From positions 62,001 to 126,000 of the forward strand of contig NZ_QFFZ01000003.1 in assembly GCF_004369225.1 (NCBI RefSeq): a stretch of 64,000 nucleotides of DNA, given 5' to 3'. The stretch's first letter is position 1, and each line of letters opens with the position of its first letter. Under the pieces are notes generated by a model. It did no database searches, was not told where the DNA came from, and saw nothing but the letters and a program-made list of their open reading frames with translations. Below, one piece after another: positions 48,721-58,009 of this stretch. The translations under genes and the position numbers were made by a program. This DNA comes from Pelotomaculum propionicicum. GTDB taxonomy: Bacteria; Bacillota; Desulfotomaculia; Desulfotomaculales; Pelotomaculaceae.

Positions 48721-49320
48721 ATGTCTAAAGTCCTATCGCCTACCTGCTTCGTGCACGAGCCAATTGTTTTGGATGTGCCGGCAGCTGATTTCACCGCCGA
48801 AGCTTATTACAGAGGAGAAAGAATCAAGGTTAAACTTTCTGACTTCCGTAATATCTGGGTAGTATTATTTTTTTATGCCTCCGACTTTACCTTTGTCTGA
48901 CCTACGGAACTGGCGGCCGTGGCTGACCGTTATGACCAGTTTAGAAGGCTAGGCGCTGAAGTTCTGGCAATCAGTACGGACAGCGTATATGCACACAAGA
49001 TTTTCGCACAAATTTCACCTTCAGCGAGAAAGGTTCAATATCCTTTACTGTCAGACCCAACCCATGAGATTTCAAAATGCTACGGGGCTTATAATCCGGA
49101 AACCGGCTTTGCGACCAGGACCACTCTAATTATTTCTCCCAATGGATTGATCAAATTTTTTGCCAAGTACCCAGGCCCTGTTGGCCGCAACATTGACGAA
49201 ATAATACGCGTACTGCAGGCTCTGCAGTTCACCGAGGCGTCCGGTTTGGGCGCGCCGGCAGGTTGGGAACCCGGGCAGCCTGGTATTAAACGCAGCTGGG
49301 ACATGGTGGGTAAAATATAA
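48721..49320 (+). CDS. Selenocysteine-containing peroxiredoxin
   Basis: Translation from ATG 48721 gives 199 residues if the TGA at 48898-48900 (codon 60) is read as selenocysteine. The context is FFYASDFTFV-U-PTEL, where all relatives have the peroxidatic Cys, and the frame continues without fault to TAA at 49320. The resolving-Cys motif near the C-terminus reads GAPAGW instead of VCPAGW, so this is a one-selenol type enzyme relying on an external thiol. It reduces peroxides in the cytoplasm. AAGGGG lies about 8 bp before the ATG. Standard gene finders will report only a truncated protein from 48919. Confidence 0.88.
48902..48922 (+). promoter_or_regulatory. Candidate bacterial SECIS hairpin
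   Basis: One base after the TGA, CUACGG and CCGUGG can pair (one G-U) around the loop AACUGGCGG. A larger fold closing ACGG with CCGU further downstream is also possible. The GG in the loop lies 12-16 bases from the UGA, at the short end of the range for SelB-binding hairpins. Confidence 0.5.
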
Positions 49321-49345
49321 AATCTGCCAGCTTCAATTCGCCGGT

Positions 49346-49990
49346 TTAAATCATTAACTCTGAGGGCAGCTGATTTAAGCCGTTTTTTTCACCTGCCGCC
49401 GTGGGGGCTTTCCCCGCAAAGCCGGCCCTCTCGTAGTAAGCGGCAAAAGACGGGACCTGCACAATCTCAAGTTCAGGGTAGCGCAGGGCTGTGAGTTTTC
49501 CACCCATTACACAGCCCTGGTCAATGTCTATGGTATTATTTACGAATGCAGCCTCAGGGACAGGAGTGTGCCCGTACACGACCAGCGCATCGCCGCTGTA
49601 CTCCCGTGCCCAGTCCCTCCTTATTGGAAGGCCTTCATCGGATAATTCTCCCGTAGCGTCCCCGAAAAAGCAGAAATTCCTGATCCTCTCATTTAACCTG
49701 CCGATCATATTTTCCTTGATCCCACCGTGCGCCGCCACCAGCCTGCCCCGGTCAAGGATCAGGTACGGCGGCGCATCCCGGTAGAGATTCATAAATTCTT
49801 CCCTGAAGTATTCCCTTTCATCCTCCTTGAGCGCTTTGATTTCAGCCACGGTCTTTTCCAGGCCGTTGGCTATTTTTATATTCCGCCCTTCCAGATAGCG
49901 AAAAAGCTTGCGGCAGTGGTTGCCGGTGACGTAGAGGGCGTTGCCGGAGTCCACCATTTGCTTTACCAGCCAGAAACTGTTTAGCCTCAA
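49346..49990 (-). pseudogene. PrpE-type metallophosphoesterase lacking its N-terminus
   Basis: The 214 residues contain the later metallophosphoesterase motifs, LYVTGNHCRK, VAAHGGI and VVYGHTPVPEA, but the first two (GDIHG and GDxxDRGP) are absent. The frame begins where the relatives are already about 50 residues in. The GNH motif is followed by Cys rather than Asp or Glu. With half of the metal ligands missing it is probably inactive. The TTG start has no ribosome site. Confidence 0.65.
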
Positions 49991-50157
49991 TGCTCACTAT
50001 TTATGCCGCAGATTACAAGGGCCTTATTCTTATGTTTTATTAAATTTCTTTTTCATAAATTCTTTTATTCTGACAATATGTTACATTTTTCCCGAAGGTT
50101 ATTAATCAATTATTGTTGAAGATCGGATTAGATCATACAACAAGGGCAGGCATTCAC

Positions 50158-53100
50158 ATGAACCCTTTAGAGCAGCACACCATACGCTCCAGGTACGCGT
50201 TCCTGGCCGGGATGACACTGATAATCGTACTCTGCCTCGGCTGGTATATTTCCCGCTGCCTGGCAAACATCACTCGTGAAAAACTGCAAAATGAGAGCAG
50301 CAGCCAGGCAGGCGCCCTATCCGGCCACCTGCTTGATAAATTAGAAGAGACTGACCACGCTGTAATGGTTTTGGCATGGACCCCTTTGGTAGCTCCCGCT
50401 TTGGAGACAGGCCACACCGCGGATATCGAGCGTGCCAACCTGATTCTGGACCGGTACCGGGATGCCCTGGACGCCACAGTTTGTTACCTGATGGACGTCA
50501 GGGGCATTACTATTGCCTCATCCAACCGGCATTCCCCGGACAGCTATGTTGGTAAAAACTATAGTTTCCGCCCCTATTTCACACAGCCCCTGACCGGGCA
50601 GCCAGGCCGCTATTTTGCTTTGGGAGTAACCTCCGGGGAAAGGGGGTATTACGCCAGCTATCCCGTACGGGATAGTCACCAAAACATTATCGGGGTGGCT
50701 GTCATCAAAAGAAAGATTGAAAGTGTGGAGTCCAGTTTCAGGCAATACACTTACTGTTTCTGCATCGACCCCAACGGGATTGTGTTCTTTTCCAGCAAGC
50801 CGGACCTGCTCTTTACCAGTTTATGGCCGTTGGATGAGGCTGCCCGACAAGCGTTAACAGATTCCAGACAATTCGGGGACGGGCCTTTTAATAGTTTAGG
50901 CTTGCCGGAAACAGCTGATGGAGCGGAAATAGCACTGGAAGGACAGAATTTTTACGTGACCCGCAAATTCATCAACCCGGAGGGCTGGTCGGTAGTTCTG
51001 CTCACCCCGGATTATGAAGTAAACGCCGCCTGGCTGCTGGGAATATGTATTACTTTAAGCCTGTCGATACTGACAATCCTTATTTTCCTTGGTTTGTACC
51101 GGTTTGCTGAATACACCGCCCGGATATCAACCTCCGAAGAAAACTACCGCGCTATTTTCAACGGGGTCAACGAGGCTATATTTCTCCAGGAACTATTCAG
51201 TGGAAAAATTATTGACGTCAATCAAAAAACGTGTGAAATGTATGGCTACACACGGGAGGAGATTTTAACCGCTCAAATGGATCTGATTGTTCCCGGCATA
51301 CCCCCTTACACCACAGAGGAAGTAAACTGGTTTATAAATGTGGCGTCCGCCGGGGAACCCCAGATTTTTGAGTGGCTAGCCAAAGACAATACGGACCGTC
51401 TGTTCCCGATTGAGGTCAACTTAAAGCGAGCGGTCATCGGGGGTAAAGAGAACCTGCTGGGTGTGGTACGGGATATTACGGAGCGCAAGCAAGCGGAAGA
51501 AGCGCTTAAAGAGTCAGAAGACAAGTACCGGACTATTTTTGAGACCACCGGCGCGGGAACGTTCATCGTCGAAGAAGACACGACCATATCCCTGGCTAAC
51601 AAGGAATTTGAAAGTCTTTCAGGTTATGCCAAGAAAGAACTGGAAGGCAAGAAAAGCTGGACCGAATTCGCGGCTAGTGATGACCTGGAGATGATGAAGG
51701 AGTACCACCGTATGAGAAGAATTGACCCTGATTCGCCCCCCAGGAACTATGAGTTCCGGTTTATTGACAGGCATGGTGATGTAAAAGACGTGTTTCTGGC
51801 TGTGAGCATAATTCCGGGTACAAAAAAGAGTGTTGCTTCTCTTATAGATATAACCGAGCACAAGAAAACAGAGCAGGCGTTCAGGGAAAGCGAGAGCCGT
51901 TTAAATCGAATAACCGATAACATGCTGGATATAATCAGCCAGACTGATATAGAAGGGGTTTACCAGTATGTGAGCCCGTCGCATAAAGATGTCCTGGGTT
52001 ATGAGCTGATCTACTTGTTGGGCAAGTCGGCTTTTGAATTTGTACACCCGGATGATTTAGAAACCGTGTTAAATGCCACCAAAAGGTGTAGAGAAACAAA
52101 AATGCCGGGAAAGTTGGAGTACCGTTACAGGCACGCCAATGGTCATTATTTATGGTTGGAGACGGTTGGCAATCTCTTATTTGATAATAACGGCCAAATT
52201 ACGGGGGTTATCTTTTGCGGCCGCGACATTACTGAGCGCAAAAAAACGGAAGAAGCGCTGCGCCTGTCAGAGGAACGTTTCTTTAAAATCTTCAATGCGA
52301 GCCCCAGCATAATCAGTATCACCACGTTCAAAGAAGGGCTCTTTATTAACGTAAATGAAAGCTTTTTACAGGTGCTGGGATACAATCGTGAAGAAGTAAT
52401 AGGACGCACAGTATCCGATATAAACATTTGGGTCAGCCCGGAACGCTCTGAAATTATTAAAATGTTTCAAGAGAGTAAAACTGTAAAAAACCTGGAATGC
52501 GTATTCTGTAAAAAGTCGGGTGAGTTGATTACATGCCTCTACTCGGCGGAGGTTGTTTATTTTAGAGGAGAACAACACATTTTAAGTACAGTGAATGATA
52601 TCACCGAGCGCAAACGGCTGGAAGAGGAGATGGCCCGCCTGGAACGGCTGAACCTTATTGGTGAAATGGCTGCCGGCATCGGTCACGAAATCAGGAACCC
52701 GATGACCACAGTACGCGGCTTCCTGCAATTACTCGGCAGCAAAAAGGAATGCAGCCAATTCAAGGAATATTACAATTTAATGATCGAGGAACTGGACAGG
52801 GCTAATTCAATAATTACCGAATTCCTTTCTCTGGCTAAAAACAGAACTTTGAGTAAAAAGACGCTCAACTTAAGTCACATAGTGGAAACCATGCTGCCTT
52901 TAATCCAGTCGGACGCCACACGTGCCGATAAGTACGTTAAAGCGGCGCTTGAAGTCACACCGGATTTACTCCTGGATGAAAAGGAGATTCGCCAGCTGAT
53001 TCTCAACCTGGTGCGCAACGGGCTCGAAGCCATGTCTCCCGGTGGCTACATCACCATAAGGACATTTATGGACGGCCAAAATGTGGTTCTGTCGGTAGAG

Positions 53101-53307
53101 GACCAGGGCAAAGGCATTGAGCCTGAAGTTCTTGAAAAAATAGGCACTCCATTCTTTACCACCAAAGATTCCGGTACCGGTCTGGGACTGGCCGTATGTT
53201 ACAGCATAGCAGCCAGGCACCAGGCCGCCATAGAAGTTGAAACCGGCCCGGGGGGAACCTCCTTTTACATCAGATTTAAGCCGCAAAAGAAAACAGCCGT
53301 GGCCTAA
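50158..53307 (+). CDS. Membrane multi-PAS sensor histidine kinase
   Basis: 1049 residues. A first membrane helix (about 14-36) is followed by an extracellular dCache-type sensor (about 40-285; VTSGERGYYASYPVRD) and a second helix (about 290-315). Four PAS domains come next (beginning near 330, 455, 580 and 705, each closed by DITER/DITEH-like ends), then a HisKA domain with His in GHEIRNPMTT and an HATPase domain (NLVRNGLEAM, DQGKGIEPE, GTGLGLAV). No response regulator is adjacent, so it is an orphan. ATG 50158 follows AAGGGCAGG; an upstream TTG is unlikely. Its ligand is unknown. Confidence 0.92.
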   Translation: MNPLEQHTIRSRYAFLAGMTLIIVLCLGWYISRCLANITREKLQNESSSQAGALSGHLLDKLEETDHAVMVLAWTPLVAPALETGHTADIERANLILDRYRDALDATVCYLMDVRGITIASSNRHSPDSYVGKNYSFRPYFTQPLTGQPGRYFALGVTSGERGYYASYPVRDSHQNIIGVAVIKRKIESVESSFRQYTYCFCIDPNGIVFFSSKPDLLFTSLWPLDEAARQALTDSRQFGDGPFNSLGLPETADGAEIALEGQNFYVTRKFINPEGWSVVLLTPDYEVNAAWLLGICITLSLSILTILIFLGLYRFAEYTARISTSEENYRAIFNGVNEAIFLQELFSGKIIDVNQKTCEMYGYTREEILTAQMDLIVPGIPPYTTEEVNWFINVASAGEPQIFEWLAKDNTDRLFPIEVNLKRAVIGGKENLLGVVRDITERKQAEEALKESEDKYRTIFETTGAGTFIVEEDTTISLANKEFESLSGYAKKELEGKKSWTEFAASDDLEMMKEYHRMRRIDPDSPPRNYEFRFIDRHGDVKDVFLAVSIIPGTKKSVASLIDITEHKKTEQAFRESESRLNRITDNMLDIISQTDIEGVYQYVSPSHKDVLGYELIYLLGKSAFEFVHPDDLETVLNATKRCRETKMPGKLEYRYRHANGHYLWLETVGNLLFDNNGQITGVIFCGRDITERKKTEEALRLSEERFFKIFNASPSIISITTFKEGLFINVNESFLQVLGYNREEVIGRTVSDINIWVSPERSEIIKMFQESKTVKNLECVFCKKSGELITCLYSAEVVYFRGEQHILSTVNDITERKRLEEEMARLERLNLIGEMAAGIGHEIRNPMTTVRGFLQLLGSKKECSQFKEYYNLMIEELDRANSIITEFLSLAKNRTLSKKTLNLSHIVETMLPLIQSDATRADKYVKAALEVTPDLLLDEKEIRQLILNLVRNGLEAMSPGGYITIRTFMDGQNVVLSVEDQGKGIEPEVLEKIGTPFFTTKDSGTGLGLAVCYSIAARHQAAIEVETGPGGTSFYIRFKPQKKTAVA

Positions 53308-53310
53308 GCG

Positions 53311-53399
53311 ATGTAGGTGCGAATTTATTCGCACAATGTTTCTATCGCCTTAAATATCCCGGCGCTTAAACACTCCTTATTTGATTGAAATCAAACCTG
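53311..53399. repeat. Long double-hairpin element
   Basis: Near-copy of 48503-48592: ATGTAGGTGCGAATTTATTC at the start, linker with CGGCGCTTAA, and TTTGATTGAAATCAAACCT at the end. It begins three bases after the kinase stop codon. Confidence 0.7.
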
Positions 53400-53417
53400 A
53401 ACAGTACGGGTTTTGTG

Positions 53418-53457
53418 AAAAAACTGATGGCAGGCCGCCCGCCTGCCATCAGTTTTT
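53418..53457. terminator. Bidirectional Rho-independent terminator
   Basis: AAAAAACTGATGGCAGGC and GCCTGCCATCAGTTTTT form a 17-bp perfect stem with a five-base loop. It serves the kinase gene on the plus strand and the small gene at 53469 on the minus strand. Confidence 0.9.
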
Positions 53458-53468
53458 AAGGTTTTCTT

Positions 53469-53717
53469 TTAGTACAGAATCGGCGGGTCCGGCAGACAGT
53501 CCTTGCTGGTCATGTCATAAAGCCAGATCTGCAGGTTTGTCGCCCCGGCGAAGACAGTGTCCCAGGGAATGGAAAGAGAGTAGTTATTGCCGCTGATACC
53601 CGGAGTGCCTGTGTGTATTTTTTTGTTATACAAACCTGTACCCGCGGTTGTTTCCTTGTAAACCTCAAAGTTATGTAATAATTGTAATTCAATACCATCA
53701 CTTGTTATAGTACACAT
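53469..53717 (-). CDS. Hypothetical protein, 82 residues
   Basis: An open frame ending in a Pro-rich stretch (LPDPPILY) just before a strong terminator. The middle (LSIPWDTVFAGATNLQIWLYD) looks like beta strands of an extracellular domain. The upstream side has TTGACA and a GTTATATATAAC palindrome so close that transcription would begin after the ATG, so either the start is wrong or this is a remnant. I do not recognise a family. The rest of 53718-53852 shows nothing. Confidence 0.35.
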   Translation of the reverse strand: MCTITSDGIELQLLHNFEVYKETTAGTGLYNKKIHTGTPGISGNNYSLSIPWDTVFAGATNLQIWLYDMTSKDCLPDPPILY

Positions 53718-53852
53718 GTTATATATAACTTGTCAACAACAAAAAGTCATCTGCTGTGGAAGAATTGCAGAAAAAGAACTAATGTGACGTAACGGTTGGA
53801 TATTTTGAAAAAAGTGGGTGATATTTAAAACATTGTGCCTGGCTTAATGTCA

Positions 53853-54806
53853 TCATAGGGTTGATGTATCACGTGTATTGCCTTTAGGTTTCCGGTAGTG
53901 GCGTTTAAGCTCAGAAGCATAATCTGTACCTACGGCAGAAGCATTTTGATCGAGCCAGTCACTTAGGCGGGTCCGACACGTTGGGGTTCCCGAAGAAATC
54001 AGGTAATCGGCCATCAAACCATCAACTTCGTCCCGGGTTAAAATTACATCTTTAATAACAGTCCCCAGAAGCCTGGTTAGGAATAGCGCCAAAACCGGTT
54101 TAATATGTACGATCCTGGCCTTGCTCCCCACTTTTTCACGGATGAGCCGCACCAGTTCATTAAATGTGAATATTTCCGGTCCTACTGCGTCAATAACCAT
54201 GTTCTTATTTGTTTCCGCCGCACTAACTACCAAGTCAGCCATATCTTCCACAAATACAGGTTGGAGTTTATAGCTGCCCGGCCCTGGAACCGCAAACACT
54301 GGAAACCTCCTTAGCAACCAGGCTATGTTGTTTATAAGAATATCTTCCTTCCCAAAGATAACTGTCGGCCTGATGATGGCATGAGACATCCTTGAATTAA
54401 TAATTGCGGTCTCCAGAATTCCCTTGCCTTTGAAATAAGGAAGCGGCGCGCTTTCGGAAGCATTTGTGATGCTCACATGAACAAACCTACGGACACCAGC
54501 CTCTTCTGCCGCTTTTATGAGCTTGAGGGTATTGGAGACAGCACTGTCATAAGTGACCTGCCCGTACGCAAACCGAACCCAGTAAGTATTGATGAATGTT
54601 GAGGCTCCCCGTAAACTTTTGATTAGTTCTCTCTGATTGCCAAAGTTGAACGGCGCAATACTGATACGGTCGCCAAATGGATTATGCCGCCCGGGATGGG
54701 CAGTTAGCGTTTTAACCCCTATTCCCCTTGAAAGGAGCCGGCTTGTTATGTATTTGCCAGTGTAACCTAAAGACCCTGTTACCACATACAACTCAGGAGT
54801 ATCCAT
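53853..54806 (-). CDS. NmrA-like NAD(P)-binding reductase/epimerase
   Basis: 317 residues with an extended SDR fold: TGSLGYTGKYITSRLL as dinucleotide motif, and VHVSITNASES and RPTVIFGKEDILINNIAWLLRR as in complex-I assembly/NmrA-type proteins. The Tyr-x3-Lys active site is replaced by YFKGKG, so it may bind nucleotide without catalysis. The ATG follows AAGGAGG. It lies 19 bp after the GbsR-type regulator gene on the same strand. Confidence 0.85.
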   Translation of the reverse strand: MDTPELYVVTGSLGYTGKYITSRLLSRGIGVKTLTAHPGRHNPFGDRISIAPFNFGNQRELIKSLRGASTFINTYWVRFAYGQVTYDSAVSNTLKLIKAAEEAGVRRFVHVSITNASESAPLPYFKGKGILETAIINSRMSHAIIRPTVIFGKEDILINNIAWLLRRFPVFAVPGPGSYKLQPVFVEDMADLVVSAAETNKNMVIDAVGPEIFTFNELVRLIREKVGSKARIVHIKPVLALFLTRLLGTVIKDVILTRDEVDGLMADYLISSGTPTCRTRLSDWLDQNASAVGTDYASELKRHYRKPKGNTRDTSTL

Positions 54807-54825
54807 GCTGACGCCTCCTTTTATC

Positions 54826-55365
54826 TCAACCCTGCTTATCCTTTTGGGAAAGAAGCTTAAACATCTCCAACGCCGCCTTCAGTTGGCCGGGGCTCATGTC
54901 CAGAACAACCTCCACAAGGCTGTCCAACAGCCGGTAAAACTCCTGAAGCGATTTCAAACGTTCTATCACCATGTCCCGTTCCGCTGACAGAGCCGCTTGT
55001 TCTGCTATAGTTGCACTTTCCTCCACCAGGCTGAAAGACTGATCAAATTCGGGTTTATACCGCAACCCCAATACCGAATGGGCAATTTTCCAAAAATCAA
55101 CCTCCGCCTCAAAAAATACCCGGCGGTCCCCTTTTTGCCAGGATCGCCTCACCATCCCCAGTTGTTCCAACTGACGAATGGCAACGCTGATATTTCCCTT
55201 TGTTACTTTTAGCCTTTGAGCAACTTCCTCAAGAGACACTGGATCAGAATTAAGATATAAAACAGCGTACATCTCCCCGGCTGTCCTACCCAATCCCCAA
55301 AAGGCACTCTGTCGTCCTAAGGCCTGAATTAGCGCATCCTGGGACAAAGTCAGATTATTGTTCAC
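54826..55365 (-). CDS. GbsR/MarR-family transcriptional regulator
   Basis: 179 residues with a winged helix: MYAVLYLNSDPVSLEEVAQRL, then VTKGNISVAIRQLEQLGMVRR as recognition helix, and a C-terminal helical domain. GbsR relatives control osmolyte genes, but the target here seems to be the NmrA-like gene and itself. The GTG follows GGAGGGG at 6-7 bp. A palindrome just upstream is the likely operator. Confidence 0.87.
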   Translation of the reverse strand: MNNNLTLSQDALIQALGRQSAFWGLGRTAGEMYAVLYLNSDPVSLEEVAQRLKVTKGNISVAIRQLEQLGMVRRSWQKGDRRVFFEAEVDFWKIAHSVLGLRYKPEFDQSFSLVEESATIAEQAALSAERDMVIERLKSLQEFYRLLDSLVEVVLDMSPGQLKAALEMFKLLSQKDKQG

Positions 55366-55387
55366 ATAATTCCCCTCCGTATTGCTA

Positions 55388-55405
55388 GTTTAGAACCTTC
55401 TAAAC
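55388..55405. promoter_or_regulatory. Operator-like palindrome
   Basis: GTTTAGAA-CC-TTCTAAAC, two perfect 8-bp arms, lies 23 bp before the regulator start. MarR-type dimers bind such sites, so this is probably an autoregulatory operator. Confidence 0.6.
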
Positions 55406-55426
55406 GTATTATATATTAATGTTAAT

Positions 55427-55453
55427 AAAAAAGGCAACTAATAAGTTACCTTT
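55427..55453 (-). terminator. Terminator of nudC
   Basis: On the minus strand AAAGGTAACT, TATT and AGTTGCCTTTTTT form a hairpin with a U-tract, 19 bp after the nudC stop. Confidence 0.75.
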
Positions 55454-55471
55454 CAATAAACTTTGCCTGCT

Positions 55472-56281
55472 TTAGCGGAAGCGCTCAACAAACCAGTTAA
55501 CCAGCCTCCAGGCGATGCTTACAGGGTCCGGCAGGGCGGGCAGGTTATCCACGGTGTACCACCCGGCGTCTACGGTTTCCACCCCGTCTACGTTGATCTC
55601 GCCCCCGGCATGCTCGGCGGTAAAGGCAATCATCAGGGAATGGGGGAAAGGCCAGGATTGGCTGCCAAAGTAATTGATATTTTTGATCTCAACCCCCACT
55701 TCCTCCCGGACTTCCCGGCGCAGGCATTCCTCCAGGTTTTCACCCGGCTCTACAAACCCCGCCAGCACGCTGTAAAATTTCAGGCCAGGCCGGCGGGCCA
55801 GCAGAATCTGATCATCCCTGGTGATCACACCAATCACAGCCGGGGAGATGCGGGGGTAGCTGACCAGGCCGCAGGCGGGGCAGCACCTGGCGTACTCATC
55901 CGCCTTTATTTCCGTCCTGGCGCCGCACCGGCCGCAGTACTGGTGGGTGCGGTCCCAGTGCAGCAGCTGGCTGGCCCGGCCGGCAACCTGGTAGATGTTT
56001 TCTTCCAGCAGGCCGGACAATTTCCTTAAGCCCAGGAAAGCGAGACCCGGCGAAACAAACCCGTCATGCGACACATCCGCGGCATAGCAGGGGTGGTCAT
56101 CCAGCCGGCCCAGGTAAATTTTCCTGGCAATTGCAAGCCCGGGCGCCGGCCCGCCAGCGGCGAAAGGAACTACGGCTTTGCCAGCCTGCATGCATACCAG
56201 CAGAGCATCACGGCAAAAGGCAAACCAGTACGCCGCTCCTTCAACCTGCCGTGTGGGAGCTGATTCCGGCAAAAAAACCAT
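55472..56281 (-). CDS. nudC: NAD+ diphosphatase / RNA deNADding Nudix hydrolase
   Basis: 269 residues. A zinc ribbon (CGRCGARTEIKADEYARCCPACG) precedes the Nudix box (GFVEPGENLEECLRREVREEVGV), which is followed by SQSWPFPHSLM, the SQPWPFPxS motif of NADH pyrophosphatases. It splits NAD(H) into NMN(H) and AMP and may remove NAD caps from RNA. The ATG follows AAGGAAG. Confidence 0.95.
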   Translation of the reverse strand: MVFLPESAPTRQVEGAAYWFAFCRDALLVCMQAGKAVVPFAAGGPAPGLAIARKIYLGRLDDHPCYAADVSHDGFVSPGLAFLGLRKLSGLLEENIYQVAGRASQLLHWDRTHQYCGRCGARTEIKADEYARCCPACGLVSYPRISPAVIGVITRDDQILLARRPGLKFYSVLAGFVEPGENLEECLRREVREEVGVEIKNINYFGSQSWPFPHSLMIAFTAEHAGGEINVDGVETVDAGWYTVDNLPALPDPVSIAWRLVNWFVERFR

Positions 56282-56350
56282 AATTCGTACTTCCTTTCGG
56301 GATCAGGTCAAAAAAAAGTTATTGCCTTTACCTTTTATAATTTTTCTATT

Positions 56351-57979
56351 CTATATTCCCTTTCGTTCCGCCCAACCCTCTTGCAGCCACTCAAAATAAG
56401 GTCGGTCGAAAATAACCATGGCATTGACCATTAATTCTACGATCCCCGCATACTGGACATTGAACTTGGCCGTAGCCTGATAGAGATCCAACATATCCCG
56501 GATGGCTCCCTTGCAGTTGGAACAGGGGGCGCAGACATACTTCGGTATAACAGGATCCTGGATCGTGTCCTGAAAGGCGTCAAGGATTTGCTTGAACTTC
56601 ATCCGGGCGGCAACCTTCATTTTCCACTCTGAGAAGTTCATTTCTCTCATAACGGAAAAACCTCCGCCGCCCCCGCAGCAGTAGTTATTCACTCCATGAG
56701 GCGTCATTTCCCTGAACTGCGGGCAGAGGGCTTTGAGAATCTGACGCTGTGGCATTACCACACCCATGGAGCGGACAATATTGCAGGGATCGTGCAGGGT
56801 AACCGGGAAGTTATTGCGCAGCGGGTCAAACTTAACCGCGCCGCTCCTGACAATATCCCGGAGGATAGGGAAACTGCTTTCACGGGGAATATTGTCCGCC
56901 CCGGCAGCCAGCCGGTCGGAAGAAACGGCAGCTGCCCGGTGGGCGTGGCCGCATTCACCTATTACGATCCTTCTCACACCTAATTCCCTGGCTGCCCTGC
57001 GCTGAGCCAGAGCAATTTTTTGGGCCTGAACATCGTCATACCAGATACCATAATTCACGGCATCGTAACCTGCCAGTTCGCTGCTCATGGTCCAGTTCAG
57101 ACCGGCTTCTTCAAAAAGGATGGCGAAAGCGGCCGGATTATCCGGCCAGGACAAAAACTCACCGGCATTGTGGATTAACAAGATATCCGCGCCTTTTTTA
57201 TCGACAGGGATTTTGTACATTTTGCCGGTCCGGTCAGCTATCTCCTCTTCAATAAACTCTATTATGTTTGAAAAAGCTTTTCTTTTCATACCTGTGCTGG
57301 AACCTGTTTTTAACTGCAGCAATGTCCCTCTTTCATGCAGGGAGGTCGGGGCTATGCCCATCTCCATACTGAACAGAGCCCTGATCTCTCTGGCGATAAG
57401 GCTGTTATCCAAACCCAGGGGGCAGTTCTGAGCGCAGCGTCGGCAGAGGTTGCAACGGTAGGCCAGCTCACCCAGGCGCAGGACAGCTTCCAGGTTGATT
57501 TCCATATCCCCGCCGGTGAACCGTGCCGCCAGGCCGCCTCCTTTTTTGTATCTTCTATACAGTTTGCGCAGCGCCTCAGAGCGAAAAATAGGCCTGTATA
57601 CCTCTTTCTCACCACTGGCCTTAAAGATGTGGCAGGCTTCCGAACAGGCGTCGCATTTGGCGCAGTATTCGAAAGCAAGCAGGAAAGGAGTTAAAAAGCC
57701 GCTGTTGGTTTCTTTGGAAAAAAGCTTATCCATCCCGCTTAAAAAGTTTTTAACAAACCTCTCCTCTTCTTCTTTGGTACCGGGGCGAGTAAGCCTGTCA
57801 TTGCCTATAATACCGTCTAAAGTGGTACAGTGGTTGTCTTTCCAGGCTTCTTTCAAAGGACTCGGCCCGGGTTCCATGCCCGGCTTGTCATATGGCGCCG
57901 GCAGAGGCATAAATTTGTCCAGGCTGATCAGTTGGTCGGACAGCGGCCTGGTTATATCTTGAGGTTTTAAGCTATCCAT
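56351..57979 (-). CDS. Fe-S oxidoreductase with two CCG domains (TmcB/HdrD/DsrK-like)
   Basis: 542 residues. Two [4Fe-4S] motifs (CAKCDACSEACH and CNLCRRCAQNCP) are followed by two cysteine-rich CCG domains (HDPCNIVRSMG...NYCCGGGGG and CAPCSNCKG), the noncubane-cluster type found in heterodisulfide reductase HdrD. With the cytochrome b gene just upstream it forms a two-subunit complex like TmcBC or DsrMK, moving electrons between menaquinone and a cytoplasmic partner. ATG 57979 was chosen; a GTG three codons earlier is possible. Confidence 0.9.
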   Translation of the reverse strand: MDSLKPQDITRPLSDQLISLDKFMPLPAPYDKPGMEPGPSPLKEAWKDNHCTTLDGIIGNDRLTRPGTKEEEERFVKNFLSGMDKLFSKETNSGFLTPFLLAFEYCAKCDACSEACHIFKASGEKEVYRPIFRSEALRKLYRRYKKGGGLAARFTGGDMEINLEAVLRLGELAYRCNLCRRCAQNCPLGLDNSLIAREIRALFSMEMGIAPTSLHERGTLLQLKTGSSTGMKRKAFSNIIEFIEEEIADRTGKMYKIPVDKKGADILLIHNAGEFLSWPDNPAAFAILFEEAGLNWTMSSELAGYDAVNYGIWYDDVQAQKIALAQRRAARELGVRRIVIGECGHAHRAAAVSSDRLAAGADNIPRESSFPILRDIVRSGAVKFDPLRNNFPVTLHDPCNIVRSMGVVMPQRQILKALCPQFREMTPHGVNNYCCGGGGGFSVMREMNFSEWKMKVAARMKFKQILDAFQDTIQDPVIPKYVCAPCSNCKGAIRDMLDLYQATAKFNVQYAGIVELMVNAMVIFDRPYFEWLQEGWAERKGI

Positions 57980-58009
57980 TCTGAACACAACCTGCCCTTA
58001 CTTTGCAAT

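Noticed and set aside
48721-48900. Peroxiredoxin as a pseudogene with a nonsense mutation
   Set aside because: The only stop is TGA precisely at the catalytic residue, the rest of the frame is intact and a hairpin follows, which fits selenocysteine better.
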